Source: JBEKHT01 sp049511715 (GTDB taxonomy: Bacteria > Chloroflexota > Anaerolineae > Anaerolineales > RBG-16-64-43). Taken from it: a stretch of DNA of 64,000 nt. The notes under the pieces were generated by a model. The model was given only the letters and a program-made list of their open reading frames with translations. It made no database searches and had not been told where the DNA came from. This document shows positions 8,995 to 17,722 of the stretch, piece by piece. The position numbers and the translations under genes were made by a program. The first letter of the stretch is position 1; every line of letters begins with the position of its first letter. Location of the stretch: assembly GCA_049511715.1 (NCBI GenBank), contig JBEKXU010000009.1, positions 1-64,000 of the forward strand. Direction: 5' to 3'.

Positions 8995-9663
8995 TCGCAG
9001 GCCGGTCGCTTACAATCCAAGGGTCGCTAGCCCATAGGAGTACTCACAAGCGCTGCGGCGGCCGCATCGGCGCCGCGCGGAGCGATCATTGAGTCTTTTC
9101 CCCAGAGTCACAGCACGCTCCGGTGTTGGCCTGGTCGGAAGCTGCCTGACAAGACTGGGCGGTGCAAAATGCCGCTACAGGCTAACTCGCGCCCAAGAGG
9201 ATACACCCTCAGCTGGCCGCAATCCGGCGCGAGCCGATTGCCCCTCGTCCGCTCGGGTTTCACGATGGCGCTCCGGATTTCAGGGGAGGGGCGGGATGGA
9301 GCGGGAGGGACACCCCCGCCGGAAGCCAGGCCGTCGCGACCGCCGCCATGGAAAATGCACATCCCATCCCGTCGGGCTCCGCGGGAGCATGCCACAGTCG
9401 CTGGTGGAATGGAGAATCCGCGCGCGGCGAGCCCAGGCAAACAAGAGAGGTAACTTAGGCCCTCCACTCCGCCGCTGGGAGTTCCTGAGAGGGATCCACG
9501 GATTGGCCTGTGGGGGCTCGCGCGGACCCAAAAGCGTGAGAAGGGAACTTGACCGGGGTCGCTGCGTGCGCCCCCGTTTTTTCTCTGGGGCGGCAATTCT
9601 GCGGAAGTGTACCCCAATAAACGTCTTTAGGACAGGGTTTGGGATTCGACCCTGGGATTCCCT
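8995..9663. other. Intergenic region without visible gene
   Basis: Nearly 670 bases separate the start of the SerK-like gene from the rplI promoter. Frames open on both strands here are Pro/Arg/Gly-rich with no domain or start signal. No tRNA or repeat array was seen. Confidence 0.4.
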
Positions 9664-9692
9664 TTGACCGATCCTGGGGGGGCTGGTAGAAT
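9664..9692 (+). promoter_or_regulatory. Promoter of the rplI operon
   Basis: TTGACC at 9664-9669 and TAGAAT at 9687-9692 are separated by exactly 17 bases, each matching the sigma-70 type consensus in five of six positions. Transcription should start near 9698-9700, about 90 bases before the rplI start. Confidence 0.7.
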
Positions 9693-9693
9693 C

Positions 9694-9766
9694 GCTCCCA
9701 GCGTCGTACCCTTCGCTGGGAGCCCGAGATGGCAGGGCCCAACTGGGCGTTCGCAAGGAACGCCCA
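9694..9766 (+). promoter_or_regulatory. Two perfect hairpins in the rplI leader
   Basis: Stem 1 pairs 9694-9703 with 9714-9723 (10 perfect base pairs, 10-base loop). Stem 2 pairs 9744-9752 with 9758-9766 (9 perfect base pairs, GCAAG loop). Stem 1 straddles the predicted transcription start, so it could be a DNA palindrome (operator) rather than RNA; stem 2 is fully inside the leader, 22 bases before the start codon. Neither has a U-tract. A ribosomal-protein autoregulatory leader is a possible reading. Confidence 0.55.
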
Positions 9767-9788
9767 ATCGTTTAGAAAGGGCTTGGCT

Positions 9789-10304
9789 ATGAAAGTGCTG
9801 TTGCTTAGAGACGTGTACAAACTCGGTCGTGCAGGAGATGTCAAGAAGGTTGCGGATGGATATGGGCGCAACTACTTGATCCCTCAGAAGCTCGCCCTGC
9901 TGGCCACTCCGGGAACCCTCAAGCAAGCGGACCGCATCCGCCAATCCGGCCTTGCGGAACGGGCACGCCTCAACCAAGAAATGACGGCAGTTGCGCAACG
10001 TCTCCAGGGCCTGGGCCTGACCTTCGTGGCCAAGGCGGGTGAGACCGGCAAGCTCTACGGGTCAATCACTACTGGGGACATTGCTGAGGCAATTGAACGG
10101 GAGACTGGCATTCACGTCGACCGGCGCCATGTTGCCCACCAGCCCTTGCGGGAGTTGGGCACTCATTCGATCCCCATTCGCCTGACGGTGGACCTGGTTC
10201 CCGAGGTCACTGTGGTTGTGACTCGGGAGGGAGAGGAAACCAGGCCGGTCCCAACCGAGCAGGCACTGCCGGTCACTCAGGAACCTCCGCAGGCTTCTTC
10301 TTAG
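9789..10304 (+). CDS. rplI: Ribosomal protein bL9
   Basis: This is the 171-residue large-subunit protein bL9, which binds 23S rRNA near the L1 stalk. The N-terminal domain is typical (MKVLLLRDVYKLGRAGDV, then GYGRNYLIPQ at residues 24-33), followed by the long connecting helix and a C-terminal domain with KLYGSITTGDIAEAI. It carries about 20 extra residues rich in Pro, Thr and Glu at the end. The ATG at 9789 is the family start; 20 open codons upstream are leader sequence. In many bacteria rplI sits with rpsF and rpsR; here neither is adjacent, and a RodZ-like gene follows instead. Confidence 0.97.
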   Translation: MKVLLLRDVYKLGRAGDVKKVADGYGRNYLIPQKLALLATPGTLKQADRIRQSGLAERARLNQEMTAVAQRLQGLGLTFVAKAGETGKLYGSITTGDIAEAIERETGIHVDRRHVAHQPLRELGTHSIPIRLTVDLVPEVTVVVTREGEETRPVPTEQALPVTQEPPQASS

Positions 10305-10450
10305 TTCGAGCCGGAGGAACCGGCCGGGATTGAAGTTCCTTCCCCTCCTAAGGGGTTGGAAGGTGAACGGCCGTGACCTCGAATCGGTCCCATGGGCAAG
10401 CGGCGTTCCCCCGTACCGAGGATGCCAGGGAGTTCCACAGAGCATTCGAA

Positions 10451-11392
10451 ATGACCGAGTCACTGGGGACGGTTCTCCGCCAGAGAAGAGAGTCGCTTCG
10501 GGTTTCGCTGGAGGAAGTGGAGCGCAAGACCTACATTCGAGCGCGCTTCCTGGCGGCGATCGAAAACGACGACCTGAGCGCAATGCCTTCCGAGGCGCAA
10601 GCTCGCGGATTCATTCGGACCTATGCTACCTATCTGGGGATGGATGGGGAGGAACTTCTGGTCCGGGCCGGAGGAGTTCGTCCCAAGCCGCCCCCGGTTT
10701 TCTCCAGGCCAGCCGCCTCTCGGCCTGTCCCGGGCCGGTCCCCAGTGCGTCTGGCCTCTCCTTGGCGCCGCTTTGTGCGCCTGGATGTCCTCCTCAGCGG
10801 GATGGCTGGGATTGTCGTTATCGGGCTTCTGGCCTGGGGAAGCCTGCAATTGGCAGGCTATATCTCGCGGGGTTCTTCGCAGGCCTCCTTGGCCTCTTCG
10901 ATGGTCCTTTCCAGTGGGACCGAATTGGGACCTGCCGCGGCCCTGGCGACCTCTACGAAAGGGGCAGACGTCGGGGGGGGAGGACTTGCAGGAATTACCG
11001 GTCTGACTCCTGAAGCGACGCCACTGGGGGGAGTGTTTACCACGGTTGACCTCCAAGTGGTGGCGCGCCATGAGACCTACCTGCGGGTTGTCGTGGACGG
11101 TAAGGAGGTCTTCAACGGCCGGATGTTCTCGGGCGACATTCAGAGTTTTCAGGGGAACCACACAGTTGCTCTGTATGCTGGCGACGGTTCCGCTTTGCAG
11201 GTCGAGTATGACGGCCAGGATCAAGGGTCTTTGGGAGGGTTTGGAGAGACGCTGATACGCATCTGGACCCTGTCGGGTCCTCAGACGCCGACCCCCACGA
11301 TCAGCCCCTCCCAGGCTCCAACAGGGACTCTCGCGCCGACTCCCGGGGTTCCCGCCCCTCCAGCCGTGATGACGATCTCCCCCGGAGGCTGA
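10451..11392 (+). CDS. RodZ-like helix-turn-helix membrane protein
   Basis: This protein of 313 residues has the RodZ architecture: an N-terminal cytoplasmic HTH_25 domain (residues 1-75, ESLGTVLRQRRE...VSLEEVERKTYI), a basic Pro-rich linker, one membrane helix around residues 115-140, an outer beta domain of DUF4115 type (about 200-280), and a Pro/Thr-rich tail. RodZ links MreB filaments to the elongasome in rod-shaped cells. The Met at 10451 is chosen because the HTH begins immediately after; an earlier start at 10373 is open. The gene abuts rimO with no spacing, so the two are probably cotranscribed. The MreB-like protein of this window is 13 kb away. Confidence 0.8.
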   Translation: MTESLGTVLRQRRESLRVSLEEVERKTYIRARFLAAIENDDLSAMPSEAQARGFIRTYATYLGMDGEELLVRAGGVRPKPPPVFSRPAASRPVPGRSPVRLASPWRRFVRLDVLLSGMAGIVVIGLLAWGSLQLAGYISRGSSQASLASSMVLSSGTELGPAAALATSTKGADVGGGGLAGITGLTPEATPLGGVFTTVDLQVVARHETYLRVVVDGKEVFNGRMFSGDIQSFQGNHTVALYAGDGSALQVEYDGQDQGSLGGFGETLIRIWTLSGPQTPTPTISPSQAPTGTLAPTPGVPAPPAVMTISPGG

Positions 11393-12766
11393 TTGACCGA
11401 GGCACCCGGGTATCATCTGGTCAGTTTGGGCTGCTCCAAGAACACGGTGGATTCCGACTCGATGGGCGTGCTCCTGGAACAGGCGGGATACCGGGCGGTC
11501 AAGCGAGCCCACCGGGCGCAAGTGTTGATCGTCAATACGTGTGGGTTCATCGGACCGGCGCGGGAGGAATCACTGCGCGTGCTTCGCGAACTGGCCTCAG
11601 GGAAGAAACCCGGTCAGCTCTTGATCGCCGCCGGTTGCATGACCCAGAGGTATGGAGCCGAGGTCGCCCGCCAGGTGCCTGGGATTGACGGGATCCTGGG
11701 CACGCGGCGGTGGATGGATATCCTGGAGCTTCTCCAGCGCCTGCGTGCGGGGGACCGGGCGACCGAACGCTACCATCTCCCGGACGATTCCCCCACCGTC
11801 GGCCGTGATGAACGCGGGGTCCTCCGGGCCTCGATCCGAGGCGCCAGCGCCTATCTGAAGATCGCCGATGGGTGCCGGCGCCCGTGCGCCTTCTGTGCGA
11901 TCCCCATGATCAAGGGAACGGGCGTCAGCCGACCGCTGGAGCGGCTCCTGGAGGAGGCGCGGATTCTGCAGGCGCGCGGCGTGCACGAGATCATCCTGAT
12001 TGCCCAGGACACGACCGACTATGGCCGCGACTTCGGCTGGAAGGATGGACTGCCTCGCCTCCTGGAGGCGATGTTGGGCGAGGTTCCGGACGTCGAATGG
12101 ATCCGCCTGATGTATGCTTTTCCGGGTGCGGTCGCGGATCGGTTGATTGAGGTGTTCGCTTCTCACCCCAGAATTGTTCCCTACCTTGATCTGCCCCTCC
12201 AGCATGCGGACCCCCGAGTTTTGCGCAGGATGCGCAGGCCATCCAACCTGGAGCGAGTGCGCTTGACGATCGACCGGATGCGTGCGGCTATTCCGGACTT
12301 GGCAATCCGCACCACATTCATTGTCGGCTATCCCGGAGAAACCGAGGAGGAATTCCAGACCTTGATGGACTTCTTGGGCGAGATGCGCTTTGATCGGGTC
12401 GGCAGCTTTATTTATTCCCACGAGCCGGGGACTGAAAGTGGCGGACTTGAGGATTCCGTTCCAGGAGAAGTGAAAGAGGAACGTCGCGCTCGCCTGATGG
12501 AACTCCAGAAGTCGATTGGCTTGGAAAGGAATCAGGCCTGGGTGGGCCGAACGATGATGGTCCTGGTCGAAGGCAGGGAAACTAGGCAGAACCTGGCGGT
12601 CGGGCGGTCCTTCCGTGATGCTCCGGAGGTAGACGGCCTTGTCCTGATCGAGGGCCAGGCCCCGCTGAATTGCCTGGTACCCGTCCAGATCACGGGTGCC
12701 CTTCCCTATGACGTGGTCGGTCAATTGGCCTCCCAAGCCGGGGAAACTCCCGCCCCCCTTGGCTGA
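11393..12766 (+). CDS. rimO: Ribosomal protein uS12 methylthiotransferase RimO
   Basis: This 457-residue radical SAM methylthiotransferase adds a beta-methylthio group to the conserved Asp of ribosomal protein uS12. The N-terminal UPF0004 domain holds its cluster cysteines in GCSKN, NTCGF and AAGCM, the radical SAM core has CRRPCAFC near residue 163, and a TRAM-like domain ends the protein. LGCSKNTVDSD and IAQDTTDYG favour RimO over MiaB. The start is TTG, placed directly after the stop of the RodZ-like gene, which indicates coupling. Confidence 0.95.
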   Translation: MTEAPGYHLVSLGCSKNTVDSDSMGVLLEQAGYRAVKRAHRAQVLIVNTCGFIGPAREESLRVLRELASGKKPGQLLIAAGCMTQRYGAEVARQVPGIDGILGTRRWMDILELLQRLRAGDRATERYHLPDDSPTVGRDERGVLRASIRGASAYLKIADGCRRPCAFCAIPMIKGTGVSRPLERLLEEARILQARGVHEIILIAQDTTDYGRDFGWKDGLPRLLEAMLGEVPDVEWIRLMYAFPGAVADRLIEVFASHPRIVPYLDLPLQHADPRVLRRMRRPSNLERVRLTIDRMRAAIPDLAIRTTFIVGYPGETEEEFQTLMDFLGEMRFDRVGSFIYSHEPGTESGGLEDSVPGEVKEERRARLMELQKSIGLERNQAWVGRTMMVLVEGRETRQNLAVGRSFRDAPEVDGLVLIEGQAPLNCLVPVQITGALPYDVVGQLASQAGETPAPLG

Positions 12767-12871
12767 CGGCTCTGGGAGAAGGCCGTCACTGGGGCACCGG
12801 GATCGGCTCCGCAGTTGGATCCCTGGGACGGAGGCCGTCTCGTTCGGGATGATCTTCGAGGAACACGATTC

Positions 12872-14062
12872 ATGAATCAGCGCGTTGATGTGGTGGTTGT
12901 TGGAGCCGGCCCGGGGGGAGCAACGGCCGCCTACGAGCTGGGCGAGGCCGGCAAGCGGGTGGTGGTTCTTGAGCGGGAGCATCTGCCGCGCTACAAAGCT
13001 TGTGGCGGTGGGCTTTCGCTCGCGTTGCTTGAGCAATTCCCTTTTCCCATGGACCCGGTGATTGAGGCTTCCGTCCGCTCTATTACCTATACTGTCGGCT
13101 CCCGGTCGGTTCGCCTCCAGCTTCCGCGAGACCAGATACGCATGGTGATGCGAGACAAGTTTGACGCGTATCTGCTCGAGCATGCACAGGCCGAGGTGAG
13201 ACAAGAAGTCCCCGTGAACCGCGTGCGCGAGCTGTCCGACCGCGTGATCGTGGAGAGCGATGGCCGGCTGTCTCTGGAAGCGGACTACGTCATTGGCGCA
13301 GATGGAGCCAGTTCCGTGGTCGCTCGCGACCTTGGATTGCGCCGCGGAAAGCGGGTAGCGGCCGCGATCGAGGCGGAGGCGCCGGTTTCGCCCGAGGTGT
13401 TTCAAATGTTCGCGGAGCAACCGGTTTTCATTTTCGGCCGGATTCGCGCGGGGTATCTGTGGATCTTTCCAAAAGCAACCCATCTCTCGGTGGGGATTGG
13501 AGCCTATCAACCCCGACCGGGCCAATTGCAAGCGGTGCTCAAGCAGGTGATGGCCGAATATGGAATCTCTCTGGAGGGGGTTCCCCTTCATGGACACCCC
13601 TTGCCGGTTTTTTTTGGGAGGGAGCGCTTGGCGACTGGAAGAGGGCTGCTGGTGGGCGATGCCGCGGGCTTGATTGACCCTCTGACAGGGGAGGGCATTC
13701 GGTACGCCGTCAAGAGCGGGAGGTTGGCGGCGAGGTGTATTGTCGAAGGCCAGACGGGAGATTACTCGGCCCGCATCCAACGCGAGATCGGCCGAAGCCA
13801 CCTCGTCGGTCTGAGCCTTGCGCAGCTCTTCTACCGGCTGCCCACCCTATGCTACGCGCTGGGGGTCCGCAATCCCCTGGCGACCAGCGGGTTCCTGGAC
13901 CTGCTTTCCGATCGTGTCGATTACCCGGAACTGGCGGCTCGGATGTTCTCGAGCCTCCCCTTCTATCTCGCGACCGAGTTCCTCGCGGGGGTGGCGGGAG
14001 CCGTGGGCCGCGGGGATATCGGAAGCCGAATCCGCTCAGCGGCTTACGGAGAGTTTGTTTAG
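12872..14062 (+). CDS. Geranylgeranyl-reductase-family FAD oxidoreductase
   Basis: This 396-residue flavoprotein has the N-terminal Rossmann FAD site (VVVVGAGPGGATAAYEL), the CGGG motif near residue 45 (YKACGGGLS) seen in geranylgeranyl reductases, an ADGASSVVAR segment, and the second FAD motif GDAAGLIDPLTGEGI near residue 267. Family members reduce isoprenoid chains of chlorophylls, quinones or archaeal lipids, and many bacterial homologues have unknown substrates; none can be assigned here. The ATG at 12872 is used because 19 codons upstream lack family similarity. It follows rimO after about 105 bases and may share its transcript. Confidence 0.85.
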   Translation: MNQRVDVVVVGAGPGGATAAYELGEAGKRVVVLEREHLPRYKACGGGLSLALLEQFPFPMDPVIEASVRSITYTVGSRSVRLQLPRDQIRMVMRDKFDAYLLEHAQAEVRQEVPVNRVRELSDRVIVESDGRLSLEADYVIGADGASSVVARDLGLRRGKRVAAAIEAEAPVSPEVFQMFAEQPVFIFGRIRAGYLWIFPKATHLSVGIGAYQPRPGQLQAVLKQVMAEYGISLEGVPLHGHPLPVFFGRERLATGRGLLVGDAAGLIDPLTGEGIRYAVKSGRLAARCIVEGQTGDYSARIQREIGRSHLVGLSLAQLFYRLPTLCYALGVRNPLATSGFLDLLSDRVDYPELAARMFSSLPFYLATEFLAGVAGAVGRGDIGSRIRSAAYGEFV

Positions 14063-14761
14063 GACGGCGTCGGCTTGCTGGCGCGAATGGTGAAGCTTCG
14101 AACAGCCTGGACCGGCCTCAGGAGCCGTGACGGGTGAGAACAGCCGCATTGCGAGAGGCGGCTTACTTCCTTGAGCCGGAAAAGCGACTCGGGGTCAGCC
14201 CGAAAACCCGCAAGGGGAATTGGTAGTCAACCCTCCTTCCAACCGGGGCCTCGCCGGGATATGGGCTCTGCTGGGGCCAGACGCCTCCTGAGGAGCAGCC
14301 TCCCCTGGGCTCAGCCGGCCGGGCCTCACGCGCCCGCACGTGCGAAAACCGAGAAGGGATCTGATTCTTGGGTGGCAGGCGCTGTCAGGCGGGCGTCGTC
14401 GGTGCGTTGGGCTTCTGGTACACTCTCAAGGAGGAGGCCCAGCTTCGAGGGGCCGCTTGAGGGTTCTTGTAACCGCGACCTCGGAGGTTTCCACAGCCGG
14501 GTCCTGCCAATGTTCCCTCGGGCAGGCGGGGGAGCCTCTTTCTCCCTGTAGCGAGGGGGAATCGCGCGAAGAGTTGGCAATTCCTCGGAGCCAATCCGGC
14601 GTGGCTGAGTGCAGACCCCTGCGGCAAATAATCCGGTCTGAGGAGGGCAGGCTGATGCAGCTTCCGCGCCAGGGATGTCTGCGGCCGGACCCCTCCTGGC
14701 CATCGGGCCTGAGGCTCGCAGAGATGGCCCGTCGGGGGATCTAGAATGCCGGAGGACAGGC
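14063..14761. other. Intergenic region, weak promoter for the phosphoesterase
   Basis: Around 700 bases without a supportable gene. Near the right end, TAGAAT (14742-14747) is followed by GGAGGA (14751-14756) and the ATG at 14762. The GGAGGA is a good ribosome-binding site, but the -10-like box has no matching -35. Confidence 0.4.
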
Positions 14762-15253
14762 ATGCGAATTTCCATTCTGAGTGACACGCATGACAACATC
14801 TGGCGCCTCGATAGCGCCTTGCCCCAGTTGGCCGAGGCCGATGTGGTACTCCATTGTGGGGATCTCTGCTCCCCCTTCATGGTGGATCGGCTGGCACAAG
14901 GGGTCAAAGGCAAGCCGATCCACTTTGTTTGGGGAAACAACGACGGGGATCGGCAAATGATCACCGTGGCCGCGGCCAAAGCGGGCAATTTCTTTCTACA
15001 TGGAGAAATGGCGGAGCTTGATCTTGAGGGAACCCGCGTGGCGCTCACTCACTATCCGGAAGTCGCAAGAGCTCTGGCCGCTTCGGGGATCTATGACCTT
15101 GTCTGCTACGGCCACGATCACATCGCGCACGAGGAGCGATTGGGCAAGACCATGCTTCTGAACCCCGGAGAAGTCATGGGGCTGCGGGGTCGCAGCACAT
15201 TTGCCCATTACCTCACACGCTCGCAGAAGGTTGCCTGGGTAGAGCTGGTCTGA
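14762..15253 (+). CDS. YfcE/MJ0936-type metallophosphoesterase
   Basis: This 163-residue calcineurin-like phosphoesterase resembles the MJ0936/YfcE phosphodiesterases. The metal ligands are visible in order: SDTHDN (residues 6-11), HCGDLC (near 34-39), WGNNDGD, LTHYPE and CYGHDHIAHEE, ending with LLNPGEVMGLRG. Such enzymes hydrolyse phosphodiesters with Mn or Ni in vitro; the cellular substrate is unknown. A GGAGGA ribosome-binding site lies five bases before the ATG. The tRNA-Arg gene follows on the opposite strand 42 bases downstream. Confidence 0.9.
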   Translation: MRISILSDTHDNIWRLDSALPQLAEADVVLHCGDLCSPFMVDRLAQGVKGKPIHFVWGNNDGDRQMITVAAAKAGNFFLHGEMAELDLEGTRVALTHYPEVARALAASGIYDLVCYGHDHIAHEERLGKTMLLNPGEVMGLRGRSTFAHYLTRSQKVAWVELV

Positions 15254-15295
15254 GGGGGACAAGCCCCGAAAGGAGGGGAGGCCTGATCTCAAGAG

Positions 15296-15367
15296 CGCCC
15301 CTGCGGTGAATTGAACACCGGTCTTTGCCTCCGGGGGGCAACGCTCTATCCGCTGAGCTACAGGGGC
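15296..15367 (-). tRNA. tRNA-Arg (anticodon CCG) with C33
   Basis: The minus strand folds into a complete cloverleaf: a 7-bp acceptor stem (GCCCCTG with CAGGGGC, discriminator G), D-stem GCTC/GAGC with GG in the loop, anticodon stem TTGCC/GGCAA, a 4-base variable loop, and T-stem CGGTG/CACCG with loop TTCAATT. The anticodon loop reads CCCCGGA, giving anticodon CCG for the Arg codon CGG. Position 33, almost always U, is C. All other conserved positions I checked (T8, A14, G18, G19, T54, T55, C56, A58) are intact. The 3' CCA is not encoded. It could be a real variant or a base error. Confidence 0.93.
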
Positions 15368-16517
15368 CAGCGCAGCGATTCTACCATGGCGGTTCCGGTC
15401 CGGGCATTTGCCCCAGCCGAGAGGGTTGGCGTGCCAGCCCACGCGCGGTACGTGCCTGCCCCGCGATTCCGGCTTCTGGGGCCCGTGGGACCTCGAAGTG
15501 TCCGGAGTCGTGCCCGCTGGCGTCGCGCCCGGTATCTGGGCGCCATTCCGGGGACGTCATCCTGTGGGTTTCCTGCCCTCAGACGTTTGCACAGGCGGCC
15601 TCTGGCATAGGCCCCACGGTCAAGCCAAGCGCCAGCACCTCGAGGCCAGGCCTCTCATCGCCCCGTTTCTGTCGCTGGCCGCAGAGGAGGCTCCAGCCTC
15701 CGTTGGGCAGGTCGGGTTTTTTCCCTTCAGCTGGCTTGACAGGAACACCCTCAGGGGGAGGCGGGGCAGCGACGCCCGCGAGACCCAAGCGGACAAGTCT
15801 GCAAAGGCTCTCTCATCCCCCTGCTGGGGAGGCCTTCGTCAGGGATGAGTGCAGTGCTTCTGCGACCCAGAGGACGCTTCATTTTCACTGTGGAGGGGTA
15901 GCGCGTACTCCCTGCCGGGAACGGGTTTCTTTCTTTGGCGGCCGCCTGGTTCGCATTGCGGAAGTCTCCTGCCCCCCAAGTCTGCGCAGAGATTGGCAAC
16001 AGAGGATATGAGGGATGAGCCAGCGCTCTGGCGAGCCCGCCTCGGGCTGCCCGGGGTTGTTCTTGCTGAGTTTGCAGGCTTTACTCATGATGGCCACAAG
16101 GAGGCGGAGCCGCGGCATGACCCTTAAGCGCACCACAGCCTCTCGCACGGCAACGAACCGTGGCACGGTTTGTGCGCGATTGGGTCCCAAGAGCCATGTC
16201 TGCCCCTCGATCGGTGGGAACATTCCGGCGGGTCATACCGACCCCGATCGTTTTCCGCGGATGGCGGGACAACACCCCGGCGCGCCGGGCACTTCTTTAA
16301 TGTTCGCTCCAGCCAGATCGAAGCAGGCTAAGCGGGGAATGGCTTGAGTCCACAGGACGAGTGCCGCATGGATCTTAAGCACCCCGAAGTAGCACCGGGC
16401 TTGGGGGAGGGATTGACTCGGCTCGGATTCCTGCCCCAGTACAGGCAGAAGTCCGGAAGGGTTCTGGGTTCGGGAGCGAGGACCGATTTCTTTTCTGCAA
16501 AGGCAAAAGGTGACTCC
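15368..16517. other. Longest gene-free stretch in the window
   Basis: About 1150 bases with no gene I can support. The many overlapping frames on both strands are Arg/Pro/Ser-rich and have no domain. A small perfect inverted repeat (GGAGGCT/AGCCTCC, near 15687-15702) lies some 16 bases before a T6 tract near 15717, too far apart for a normal terminator. I recognise no structured RNA family. Confidence 0.35.
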
Positions 16518-16982
16518 ATGTCCGAGAATCTCGCCGCAAGGAATGCTGCCCAGAAGGGCTGCCCTTTCTGCAGGATTGTCCAAGGCTCCGAGCCGGCCTG
16601 GCTTGTCTACAGCGACCATCAATGTCTGGCGTTCCTCGACCGCCGGCCTTTGTTCCCCGGCCACTGCCTGCTAATTCCAAGCGTCCACTACCCGACCTTG
16701 CGGGATCTGCCGGAACCGGAGATTGGTCATCTCTTCGCGAGGGCGCGCCTTCTCAGCCGAGCCATAGAAGAAGTCATGGGGGCCGAGGGGATGTTCCTGG
16801 CCATTAATGACAAGGTGAGCCAGAGCGTGGACCATCTGCACGTGCACTTGGTGCCGCGGCGAAGGAAGGACGGCCTGAGGGGCTTCTTTTGGCCGCGCCA
16901 CAACTACCAGGACGAACAGGAGGCTGCGGGAATCCGGCAAGGGCTGCGAGCTCGCATCGAGCAGCTAGACGCATCCCGTTGA
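16518..16982 (+). CDS. HIT-family nucleotide hydrolase/transferase
   Basis: This protein of 154 residues is a histidine-triad (HIT) protein. CPFCRI near residue 16 is the zinc-type Cys pair found in many HIT proteins, LLIPSVHY lies in the core, and the active-site triad is HLHVHLVP (near 111-118). HIT enzymes hydrolyse or transfer AMP from AMP-lysine or dinucleotide substrates; the C-terminal WPRHNY suits a HINT/FHIT-like nucleotide-binding protein. The ATG at 16518 is chosen because homology starts just after; 58 open codons upstream look non-coding. No operon partner. Confidence 0.9.
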   Translation: MSENLAARNAAQKGCPFCRIVQGSEPAWLVYSDHQCLAFLDRRPLFPGHCLLIPSVHYPTLRDLPEPEIGHLFARARLLSRAIEEVMGAEGMFLAINDKVSQSVDHLHVHLVPRRRKDGLRGFFWPRHNYQDEQEAAGIRQGLRARIEQLDASR

Positions 16983-17462
16983 TCTCACCGAATCGGAAGC
17001 GATCGCGTGGGATGGCCCTGGATAGGCTTGGGGTGCCTCGCAGGGACCTTGGGCCCTCGTCCCTTCCGGAACCCGTCCGCTTACCGGATATCTGGCGGAG
17101 TGCGATCATGTGCCATCGCCATTGAGCGAACGCGAGGAGGACGTCCCCTCGAACTCTCCAGCCTCCAGGGGGCAGCTGGCCCGGGCGGAAGGCGGTCCTC
17201 GGCCCGGGAGAAGTCAGGGCCGCCGGGGACGAGGCCTTGGGTCCAGCCGTCATGGGTCAGGCAAGGTTTCAGGGAAGCTTCTGGCGGATGGTCGTAACCG
17301 CTGGCCTGAGTCTTGAAGGAGGGGGCGCGCCGAACTCTTGGTCGCCTTTCAAACGCCGAGTCTTGGAGAAGAGCTTCACTCGGTCTTTCGGTCGGAGGGC
17401 ACGGCGTGGACGACTCACGAGGCGGCGAGCCCCTTAGGCGCGCCAACAGGCCGCAAACGCAA
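16983..17462. other. Intergenic region upstream of yebC promoter
   Basis: Roughly 480 bases without a supportable gene, ending at a strong -10 element for the yebC leader. Frames here are low-complexity on both strands. Confidence 0.35.
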
Positions 17463-17471
17463 TGGTATAAT
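17463..17471 (+). promoter_or_regulatory. Extended -10 promoter ahead of yebC
   Basis: TGGTATAAT is a perfect TATAAT with the TGn extension. The -35 position (CCAACA) is poor, as is common for extended -10 promoters. Transcription would start near 17478, leaving a leader of about 245 bases before the GTG of yebC. Confidence 0.5.
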
Positions 17472-17483
17472 GAATCCCGTGAG

Positions 17484-17514
17484 CGGACGAGCCCCTCGCG
17501 CCGTCCGATTTTTC
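17484..17514 (+). terminator. Terminator-like hairpin just after the promoter
   Basis: CGGACG at 17484-17489 pairs with CGTCCG at 17502-17507 and is followed by ATTTTT and then CCCCTTTT. It begins only about six bases after the predicted transcription start, so it could act as an attenuator of the yebC-ruvC-ruvA transcript. The loop is 12 bases and the stem only six pairs, so the call is tentative. Confidence 0.35.
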
Positions 17515-17722
17515 CCCTTTTGGGTACCCGGCCAGGCACACACTAGTGACTCCCACACTCCATCGAGAGGCGACGAGTCGCGATGGGGCGCCATCGGCAG
17601 GCGCCGGTTTGGTTGATTCCCGCTTGAACTTTTGTGCTGACCCGGGCATGCCGGGCGGGGCGATCGTTTCCCCGGCGCACGGACTGAGGATCAACGCTGT
17701 GTCCACCTAAGGAGAGAACCAC

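Noticed and set aside
9640..9662. A T-arm-like string (GGATTCGACCC) upstream of rplI
   Set aside because: The loop is out of register and no other tRNA stem is present; it simply adjoins the rplI promoter.
11597..13801. A 734-codon open frame on the minus strand
   Set aside because: It lies antisense to rimO and the FAD oxidoreductase, both unmistakable by motif. The reading has no domain and reflects GC-biased codon structure of the real genes.
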